Assembly (NCBI GenBank): GCA_030616165.1
Contig: JAUWXV010000115.1
Location: 1 to 11,360, forward strand
From: a bacterium
Lineage (GTDB): Bacteria > SM23-31 > JAUVVT01
DNA: 11,360 nucleotides
Direction: 5' to 3'
The notes beneath the pieces were generated by a model. It did not search any database, was not told the DNA's origin, and was given only the letters and a program-made list of their open reading frames with translations. This document shows, in pieces, positions 5,776 through 11,360 of this stretch; position 1 is the first letter of the stretch, and each line of letters opens with the position of its first letter. Made by a program: the position numbers and the translations under genes.

Positions 5776-6905
5776 AGTATAATCTTTGCAATTTTTCTGG
5801 AATCTGCCTTTTCAATATCTTCTGGAACATTTTGTCCGAATGTAATATATGAAATTGGTTTTCTTACCTTTTCTGCTACATTCAAAATTAATCCAAGACT
5901 TGTTGTCTCATCAAGTTTAGTAAAAATAATCCTATTAATAAAAAGCGTCTTAAACTTCTCTAATATATCAAGAATATCTTTGTACTTTGTTGTAACACTC
6001 AAAACCAAATACACCTCCCCTGGTTCAACAGATGAAAGCATATTTCCAATCTCTTTTAGATTCTTTTTATCTTTTTGACTTCTTCCAGTTGTATCAATAA
6101 AAATCAAATCCATTCTGCTGAATTTAGCGACAGCATTCTTTATTTCATCCATAGAATAAACCACTTCGAATGGGATTTCAGCTATATTTGCAAATGTTTT
6201 TAACTGTTCCACTGCTGCAATTCTGAATGTATCAGCAGATATTATCGCAACTTCTTTCCCATCGATCAACTTAGCCTGTGTAGCAAGTTTTGCAATGGTT
6301 GTAGTTTTTCCCACACCTGTTGGTCCCACAAAGGCGATGATTCTTGCAGTCGAATTTATCTTACTGTTTTGGGGGGTTGTTTTTACCATAGCCGAGATTT
6401 TGCCAATAAGTTTCCTAAGGATGAGCCTCAAATCATCATATTCCTCACCTTTTAAACTCATATGAACTTCTTGAATAAGCCTTTTTGCAAGTATCTCCTC
6501 AACCTCACAGTCTAACAACTGCTTTAAAACAAGAAGAAGATTTTCTGGAAGACTGGGCAGATTTCTGTATCTTAGAAAGTCAGCAATTTTTGCTACAGTG
6601 ATTCGGATTTCACCAAGTTCTTCCTTTATAAGTTCGATTTCTTGCAATTTCAGATTATCATCACTGTTAAACTTTATATCTTCAGTCTTATTTCTCGAAA
6701 ATTTTTGCTCCGTATTCTTTTTATTTGGGTCTCTATAATTATCTAACGCAGCAAGTATCTCCATTCTTTCCTTTTTGGAAAAATCGAAAATCCCATCCTT
6801 TTTTACCTTCCTTGATTCAAGAATAATTGCATCACTTCCAAGTTCCTTCTTCATTTGACCCACTGCTTCCTTCAGTGTTGGGGCTGAAAATCTTTTAATC
6901 CTCAT
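5757..6905 (-). CDS. flhF: FlhF, SRP-family GTPase controlling flagellar placement
   Basis: GTPase of the signal-recognition-particle family that sets where, and in polar flagellates whether, the flagellum is built. The 382 residues comprise a B domain starting MRIKRFSAPTLKEAVGQMK, a charged linker (about 58-90), a helical N domain (about 90-180) and the NG GTPase domain. GTPase motifs are all present: P-loop GPTGVGKTTT (194-203), DTFRIAAVEQL (225-235), DTTGRSQKD (271-279), TKLDET (329-334) and the closing GQNVPEDIE (357-365). A Shine-Dalgarno-like GGGAGGGA lies rather far (about 13 bases) before the ATG, but the product begins as FlhF proteins normally do. It overlaps flhA by 11 bases at its start and flhG by 4 at its end, which fits balanced production with its partner FlhG. 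Confidence 0.95.
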   Translation of the reverse strand: MRIKRFSAPTLKEAVGQMKKELGSDAIILESRKVKKDGIFDFSKKERMEILAALDNYRDPNKKNTEQKFSRNKTEDIKFNSDDNLKLQEIELIKEELGEIRITVAKIADFLRYRNLPSLPENLLLVLKQLLDCEVEEILAKRLIQEVHMSLKGEEYDDLRLILRKLIGKISAMVKTTPQNSKINSTARIIAFVGPTGVGKTTTIAKLATQAKLIDGKEVAIISADTFRIAAVEQLKTFANIAEIPFEVVYSMDEIKNAVAKFSRMDLIFIDTTGRSQKDKKNLKEIGNMLSSVEPGEVYLVLSVTTKYKDILDILEKFKTLFINRIIFTKLDETTSLGLILNVAEKVRKPISYITFGQNVPEDIEKADSRKIAKIILRRNFL

Positions 6906-8970
6906 TTTCTAAATTTATCCCTCCCAATGATTCTATTTGTATTGTTGGAGTTAATTCACCATAAGATAATACTGTAATATTCGGATAAATTGATTCTATT
7001 AATTTTCTGAAATACATTCTTACAGATGGTGAACAAACAATAATAGGTGTTAATCCTCGAGAAATTACCTCCTCTGACCTCTTCGAAATCGAATTATAAA
7101 GTTTTTTTATTGCATCAGGTGGAATTGCAAACCCTTCTCCAGTTGTCTTTGCCCGTCTTACAGCCTCATCTATCATTTGTTCTACTTTTGGGTCGAGTGT
7201 TAATGCATTTATCACACCCTCTTCAGTTTGATATAATTTTGTAATTGTACTGCCCAAAGCCTGCCTCACATATTCGGTGAGAACTTCTGTATCTTTTGTA
7301 ACTTGAGCATAATCTGCAAGAGTTTCAAGGATAGTTACAAGGTCTTTTACGGGAATTCTTTCTCTCAATAAATTCTGTAAAACCTTTTGAACCTGTCCAA
7401 GTGTTAAAAGACCTGGAATCAACTCTTCCACAATCGTTGGATAATTCCTTTTAACATTATCAATCAGCATCTGAGTATCCTGTCTTCCAAGAATTTTATC
7501 AGCGTTGGATTTAATAACCTCCATTAAATGAGTGGCTACTACTGCGGATGATTCAACTACTGTGTATCCGGCAAGCTCAGCCTTCTCTTTTTGAGATTCA
7601 CTTATCCAGTATGCAGGAAGTCCAAAAGCAGGTTCTATTGTCTCTTCTCCTTCCAGTTTTTCTGTTGCGGTGCCCGGATTCATAGCAAGAAACTGACCTA
7701 TCATTACCTCCCCCTTTGTAACCTCAACCCCTCTTATTTTTATTATATAATCGTTCGCACCTAACTGAATATTATCTCTGATTCTTATGGGCGGTACTAT
7801 AATACCCATCTCAATTGCAAGTTGTTTCCTCATAGTAGTTATTCTTGTCAGCAGATCACCATTCTGCTCGACATCTACAAGGGGTATTAAACCATATCCA
7901 ATTTCAAGTTCCATAGGGTCTACTTGCAAATAACTTTCTATCCGCTCCTCAACTTCTGGAGGAGCCTCTTCCTCTTTAATTATCATTTTTCTCTCCTTCT
8001 CAGCCTGCAAACTTAAATATCCTATAATCCCAACTATCAATGACAATATAAAAAATGGAACCATTGGAAGACCCGGTGTAACACCAAAGAAAAACAAAGC
8101 ACCAGATGCAACAAACAATGCTTTGGGCTGTGCAAATATCTGTTTCTGGAGGTCTCTTCCCAAATTTTCTTCTGTCGCTGCCCTTGTTACTATTATACCC
8201 GCCGATGTGGAAACAATTAAAGCCGGTATTTGACTAACAAGACCATCACCAATAGTGAGAAGAGTATATGTTTGAACCGCTCCAGAAAATGTCATCCCGA
8301 GCTGCACAACTCCAATTATTAATCCTCCTATAATGTTAATTCCTGTAATAATCAAAGCTGCAATGGCATCCCCTCTTACAAATTTACTGGCACCATCCAT
8401 TGCCCCATAAAATTCGGCTTCTCTTGAGATTTCTACTCTTCTTCCTCTTGCTTCAGCCTCATTTATAATCCCAGCATTGAGGTCAGCATCAATTGCCATC
8501 TGTTTTCCCGGCATAGCATCCAATGTAAATCGAGCTGCAACTTCCGCAATCCTTCCTGATCCTTTCACTATTACTAAAAAGTTTATTAGTACAAGTATTA
8601 AAAATATCACAAATCCCACTACATAATTCCCTTTTACCACAAATGTCCCAAAAGCCTCTATAACTTTACCAGCGTATGCTTGTCCAAGTATTAATCTTGT
8701 CGATGCAATATTTAATGACAGTCTAAATAGTGTAAGAATTAAAAGCATACCCGGAAAAACAGCAAAATCCAGCGGTCTTACTATATACATTGTTATCATC
8801 AATACAACAAGAGCCGATGATATACTCACAGTAAGAAAAACATCCAGTGTCCAAGTTGGAAGTGGAATTACCATCAATGTAAGTATTACAATTACACTTA
8901 TTGCAAGAATTACATCACTGTTTCTTATAATGGCTGTCAATACTGGATTTACAGGCCTTTCTTCCGGCAT
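6895..8970 (-). CDS. flhA: FlhA, flagellar type III export gate protein
   Basis: Large export-gate protein: the nonameric ring whose cytoplasmic domain docks chaperone-substrate complexes and whose membrane part couples proton flow to export. The 691 residues match the family's usual 680-710. About eight membrane segments fill residues 18-325. The FHIPEP signature is clear as RFTLDAMPGKQMAIDADLNAG near residues 147-167, followed by EAEARGRR and YGAMDGASKFVRGDA. After an acidic, Glu-rich linker (about 335-350) comes the four-subdomain cytoplasmic part, including GYGLIPLVD, PPIRIRDN, GEVMIGQFLAMNPG and PAYWI. The start ATG (MPEE) is preceded by TTAGGAAAATGT. The 3' end overlaps flhF by 11 bases, which suggests coupled translation. 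I see no oddities. Confidence 0.97.
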   Translation of the reverse strand: MPEERPVNPVLTAIIRNSDVILAISVIVILTLMVIPLPTWTLDVFLTVSISSALVVLMITMYIVRPLDFAVFPGMLLILTLFRLSLNIASTRLILGQAYAGKVIEAFGTFVVKGNYVVGFVIFLILVLINFLVIVKGSGRIAEVAARFTLDAMPGKQMAIDADLNAGIINEAEARGRRVEISREAEFYGAMDGASKFVRGDAIAALIITGINIIGGLIIGVVQLGMTFSGAVQTYTLLTIGDGLVSQIPALIVSTSAGIIVTRAATEENLGRDLQKQIFAQPKALFVASGALFFFGVTPGLPMVPFFILSLIVGIIGYLSLQAEKERKMIIKEEEAPPEVEERIESYLQVDPMELEIGYGLIPLVDVEQNGDLLTRITTMRKQLAIEMGIIVPPIRIRDNIQLGANDYIIKIRGVEVTKGEVMIGQFLAMNPGTATEKLEGEETIEPAFGLPAYWISESQKEKAELAGYTVVESSAVVATHLMEVIKSNADKILGRQDTQMLIDNVKRNYPTIVEELIPGLLTLGQVQKVLQNLLRERIPVKDLVTILETLADYAQVTKDTEVLTEYVRQALGSTITKLYQTEEGVINALTLDPKVEQMIDEAVRRAKTTGEGFAIPPDAIKKLYNSISKRSEEVISRGLTPIIVCSPSVRMYFRKLIESIYPNITVLSYGELTPTIQIESLGGINLENED

Positions 8971-8997
8971 ACATTTTCCTAATTTTGATAAAATTTA

Positions 8998-10071
8998 TTA
9001 TGCAACTCTTTTTCTTTTTAATCTATAAACATAAGCCAATATCTCTGCAACTGCCTGGAAAAATTGTTCTGGAACTTCATCTCCAACTTCACAAGATTTA
9101 TAAAGAGCCTGAGCAAGGGGTTTGTTTTCAACTATCGGAATATCGTTTTCAAGAGCAATCTTTTTTATATTTTCTGCTATAAGTCTTGCACCTTTTGCAA
9201 CAACTGTCGGTGCTGACATAGTCTTTGTATCATATTTTAACGCAACTGCTATTAAAGTCGGGTTAGTAACAACAACATCTGCTTCCGGAACCTCACTCAT
9301 CATTCTTCTCCTCGCCATATCTCTCTGAATACTTCTGATTCTTGCTTTAATCAAAGGATCCCCCTCCATTTGCTTTAATTCTTCTCTTACTTCAAACTTT
9401 GTCATCTTTATATTCCGCTCATATTCATATCTCTGAAACAAATAATCAAATATCGATAAAAGTATCAAAGCGATTGCTATTTTTAATCCAACCGAAAAAG
9501 TAGCATTTGCAATAAACAAGAAAATATGATAAATCTCTTTATCCATTAATATTATATAATCATGAACAACGCCGCTAACCGCTGAGTATCCTATATAACC
9601 AACTATAATTATTTTAGTAAACCCTTTCACTAATTCAACAAGAGACCTTTTTGATGCAAATATTCTCTTAAAACCTGCCAACGGATTTATTTTATTCCAT
9701 TTCGGAAGAAGCGGCTCTACTGTGAAGTAAACTCCCACTTGCCCAAAATTTATCAACAGACCTATCCCGAGCATCACCGCCATAATTGGAGCAAGCAATA
9801 CCATAACCTTTAAAAGAACAATACTAACATACCCCGAAATATTATCAGTGGTTATATAAATCGTTCCTATATTTTCAAATACCACTCTTCCATAATACAA
9901 AGATTTATCTATAAAATAATCTTTATAAAAATATATAAATATAAATGTTACAAACAGAATTACTGCAGTATTTATTTCAATACTTTTTGTTACCTGTCCC
10001 TTTTTCCTCGCTTCTTCTCTCCGCTTCGGGGTTGCTGTTTCTGTTCGCTCCTGCTGATTTTCTTCCGGCAT
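8998..10071 (-). CDS. flhB: FlhB, flagellar export switch protein with variant NPTL cleavage motif
   Basis: Inner-membrane export-gate protein that switches substrate specificity from rod/hook to filament proteins. At 357 residues it has normal length. The N-terminus carries the family mark TETATPKRREEARKKGQV (about residues 10-27). Four membrane segments follow, at about 33-50, 82-110, 150-168 and 184-209. A basic linker, with EVREELKQMEGDPLIKARIR near 227-246, leads to the cytoplasmic domain. The self-cleavage motif, normally Asn-Pro-Thr-His, reads VVTNPTLIAVALKYD, with N270, P271, T272 and Leu273 in place of His. The codons are clean (AAC CCG ACT TTA) and the flanking VALKYD and downstream P..ENKPLAQALY are intact, so this is not a frameshift. 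Asn and Pro, which drive cleavage by Asn cyclisation, remain. The gene lies between fliR and flhA, 27 bases before the flhA start. Confidence 0.96.
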   Translation of the reverse strand: MPEENQQERTETATPKRREEARKKGQVTKSIEINTAVILFVTFIFIYFYKDYFIDKSLYYGRVVFENIGTIYITTDNISGYVSIVLLKVMVLLAPIMAVMLGIGLLINFGQVGVYFTVEPLLPKWNKINPLAGFKRIFASKRSLVELVKGFTKIIIVGYIGYSAVSGVVHDYIILMDKEIYHIFLFIANATFSVGLKIAIALILLSIFDYLFQRYEYERNIKMTKFEVREELKQMEGDPLIKARIRSIQRDMARRRMMSEVPEADVVVTNPTLIAVALKYDTKTMSAPTVVAKGARLIAENIKKIALENDIPIVENKPLAQALYKSCEVGDEVPEQFFQAVAEILAYVYRLKRKRVA

Positions 10072-10104
10072 TTTTACAAACCAAAGTTATGTCTATCTCA
10101 CATA

Positions 10105-10872
10105 TTATATAATTTTCATTATTTCAATCAAATCTCTTTCAAACATATGATAAATCTTATTAAAAATATATAGAAAAAATGGGAGTGTTACAAAAATCAT
10201 AACAAATCCCACAGATATCTTAACCGGAAATCCAATAATAAAAACATTCATCTGAGGGACAGTTCTTGCTATTATTCCCATAATAAAATTTGAAATAAAC
10301 AGTGCAGCCAACGCTGCACTCGCCACTTTAACAGCTATAGTAAAGATTTCTCCACTCATAGAAATAAGTTTATTCACAGATACAGTCGAAAAAGAGCCAC
10401 TTGCCACCGGGACTATATCAAAACTCAACTTTAGTGCCTGAATAAGAAAATGATGTCCATTTATCCCCAAAAATAACAATAATGCAAGAAGATATTTGAA
10501 TTGACCCACTATTGATACCTGCTCACCTGAAAGGGGATCAATAACATTGACAATTCCAAATCCCATATCAAGACCAATAATCTCTCCTGCAAATCTTATT
10601 CCTACAAATATTATATTTGCCGTAAAACCGATAACCATTCCTATTATTATCTCATTCATTACCATTATTACAAAAGGAATAAACTCTATTGGAATTTTAA
10701 GACCTGTTTTATCTAAAAAAGGAAAAAGCAAAAGAGCAAACATCGCAGCCAAACCGGCTTTAACATGCACAGGAACAGCATCGAAACCGAAAATTGGAAC
10801 AGTTACCAAAATGGTCGACGTACGGACAAATATTAAAAAAAATAAAATAAATTGATGAAACGAAACATTCAT
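10105..10872 (-). CDS. fliR: FliR, flagellar type III export gate protein
   Basis: The 255-residue product is almost wholly hydrophobic, with about six membrane segments, and has the usual FliR length of about 250-265. Family marks are visible: an N-terminal FVRTSTILVTVPIFG, the P.HVKAGLA.MFALLLFP stretch, GEIIGLDMGFGIVNVIDP with the conserved small-residue/Asp-Pro turn (about residues 96-113), and ARTVPQMNVFIIGFPVKI (about 203-220), which matches the FliR/SpaR/EscT family signature. FliR completes the FliP5-FliQ4-FliR1 export channel and contacts FlhB, encoded next. The start is an ATG eleven bases after the fliQ stop, with only a weak GAGAG ribosome site. There is no frameshift or missing segment. 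Confidence 0.95.
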   Translation of the reverse strand: MNVSFHQFILFFLIFVRTSTILVTVPIFGFDAVPVHVKAGLAAMFALLLFPFLDKTGLKIPIEFIPFVIMVMNEIIIGMVIGFTANIIFVGIRFAGEIIGLDMGFGIVNVIDPLSGEQVSIVGQFKYLLALLLFLGINGHHFLIQALKLSFDIVPVASGSFSTVSVNKLISMSGEIFTIAVKVASAALAALFISNFIMGIIARTVPQMNVFIIGFPVKISVGFVMIFVTLPFFLYIFNKIYHMFERDLIEIMKII

Positions 10873-10883
10873 TTTTTATTCTC

Positions 10884-11153
10884 TCAGTGTGCAACTAAAG
10901 ATATATTTGAAATTAACCCAATTGTAAAAGTCAGTAAAACTCTCATCATCCAGGGAGCAAATATAACAATAGCCATAAATACAACAATTATCTTTGGAAT
11001 AAACGTGAGAGTCATCTCATTTATTGAAGTTACTGCCTGAAATATACCAATTAGAAGACCCACAATAAGTGCAAGTCCAAGCATAGGCGCTGCAATAAGC
11101 ATTGTATAATAAATTGCTTCACGGCTTAAATTTATCACAAATTGTTGTGTCAT
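10884..11153 (-). CDS. fliQ: FliQ, flagellar type III export gate protein
   Basis: Small inner-membrane export-gate subunit that wraps the FliP/FliR core. From the chosen ATG at 11153 the product is 89 residues, the normal FliQ length, starting MTQQFVINLSREAIYYT. It has two hydrophobic helices (about residues 13-37 and 51-75) separated by the conserved segment FQAVTSINEMTLTFIPK. A longer frame from an ATG at 11168 adds five residues, MKGEN. I prefer 11153 because AAAGGTGA lies at the right distance before it, and because nothing resembling a ribosome site precedes 11168. The fliP stop is 121 bases upstream, a wide gap for this operon, and fliR starts 11 bases after the TGA. The call is secure; only the start is a judgement. 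Confidence 0.95.
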   Translation of the reverse strand: MTQQFVINLSREAIYYTMLIAAPMLGLALIVGLLIGIFQAVTSINEMTLTFIPKIIVVFMAIVIFAPWMMRVLLTFTIGLISNISLVAH

Positions 11154-11157
11154 ATTT

Positions 11158-11165
11158 TCACCTTT
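11158..11165 (-). promoter_or_regulatory. Ribosome binding site that decides the fliQ start
   Basis: AAAGGTGA on the minus strand, with five bases between its GGTG core and the ATG at 11153. The upstream in-frame ATG at 11168 overlaps this site and is preceded only by an AT-rich stretch without a Shine-Dalgarno match. This supports the 89-residue FliQ rather than the 94-residue version. Confidence 0.6.
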
Positions 11166-11274
11166 CATTAAAAATAACTACTTAAAAAAACTCTCTGACA
11201 TTTTTTATTCCCTGAGTAAAAAGGAACAAACATTAATTTTTTAAACCATTTCCTTCTCAAATAAAGTTGTATAA

Positions 11275-11360
11275 CTAACTGAAACTTCTCACAACAGAAT
11301 CTACAATAAGATACCATCCATCCACAAGAACACACACAAGAATTTTAAATGGCAGAGATA
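11275..11360 (-). CDS. fliP: FliP, flagellar type III export gate protein (C-terminal fragment, cut by window edge)
   Basis: Only the last 27 codons are inside the window, read from 11358 down to a TAG stop at 11277-11275. The visible end reads LPFKILVCVLVDGW followed by YLIVDSVVRSFS, the typical FliP C-terminus: the last membrane helix with the VDGWYLIV..S.V.SF signature. FliP is an inner-membrane protein that forms, with FliQ and FliR, the helical export channel at the centre of the flagellar basal body. The next gene downstream is fliQ, as expected for the conserved fliP-fliQ-fliR order. The fragment is too short to be listed by length-filtered gene callers. Identification is by motif and context and is secure; the N-terminal part lies beyond the right edge. 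Confidence 0.93.
   Translation of the reverse strand, partial: SLPFKILVCVLVDGWYLIVDSVVRSFS

Noticed and set aside
8959-10071. Shared start ATGCCGGAAGAA of flhA and flhB, considered as a short repeat or duplication
   Set aside because: Only about 12 bases match, both encode MPEE, and similarity stops straight after; coincidence or a common start preference is enough.
10547-10855. 102-codon plus-strand frame opposite fliR
   Set aside because: It is the mirror of a strongly conserved membrane protein; its Ile/Thr/Pro-rich product matches no family and has no plausible start context.
11225-11254. Possible terminator after fliP (AAGGAA / TTCCTT stem followed by T-run)
   Set aside because: The stem is only six to seven pairs, AT-rich, with a loop of more than 20 bases, and sits between two genes that must be co-expressed. 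It is too weak to list as a terminator.
6895-11360. Export genes considered as a non-flagellar (injectisome) type III system
   Set aside because: The neighbouring flhF, flhG and sigma-28 genes and the FlhA/FlhB lengths and motifs are those of flagella; no secretin or needle genes are seen.

Overview
The window is one continuous flagellar gene block, all on the minus strand, from a strongly AT-rich bacterium. Read in transcription order (right to left): fliP (C-terminal end only), fliQ, fliR, flhB, flhA, flhF, flhG, a small two-helix membrane protein, the flagellar sigma factor fliA/sigD, a short charged coiled-coil protein, an HDOD protein, a coiled-coil GAF protein, and a large membrane protein that runs off the left edge. 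No plus-strand gene, RNA gene, mobile element, CRISPR array or convincing terminator was found. The longest non-coding gap is about 120 bases (fliP-fliQ), and most junctions are short or overlapping, so one long transcription unit is likely.

Organism: the order fliP-Q-R-flhB-A-F-G followed by a sigma-28 gene is ancient and widespread (Bacillus, Thermotoga, spirochaetes, several uncultured phyla). An AMIN-like exported domain behind a signal peptide, plus HDOD and GAF signalling genes in place of the che genes of Bacillus, suggests a diderm, probably under-sampled lineage. I cannot name the phylum from sequence alone.

Layout and logic: 11360 to 6895 encodes the membrane core of the flagellar type III export gate (FliP, FliQ, FliR, FlhB, FlhA). 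6905 to 4858 encodes the SRP-type GTPase FlhF and the MinD-type ATPase FlhG, which set flagellar position and number; FlhG keeps the N-terminal DQAxxLR activator motif, and its GTG start overlaps the flhF stop. 4833 to 3761 holds the small membrane protein and sigma-28. 3741 to 1 is an accessory tail whose genes have no assigned flagellar job.

Most interesting points: (1) The left-edge gene, an open frame of 538 full codons, encodes a signal peptide, AMIN-like domain, TPR, acidic linker, one membrane helix and two cytoplasmic helix-turn-helix-like repeats. It sits where Bacillus has swrB, and the second repeat resembles the small C-terminal domain of SwrB and DUF2802 proteins. (2) The charged protein after fliA appears frameshifted at an A7 run; restoring the frame gives a GKKIDIVI terminus. 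(3) FlhB has NPTL instead of NPTH at its self-cleavage site. (4) An HDOD/GAF gene pair is embedded by overlap in the motility block.
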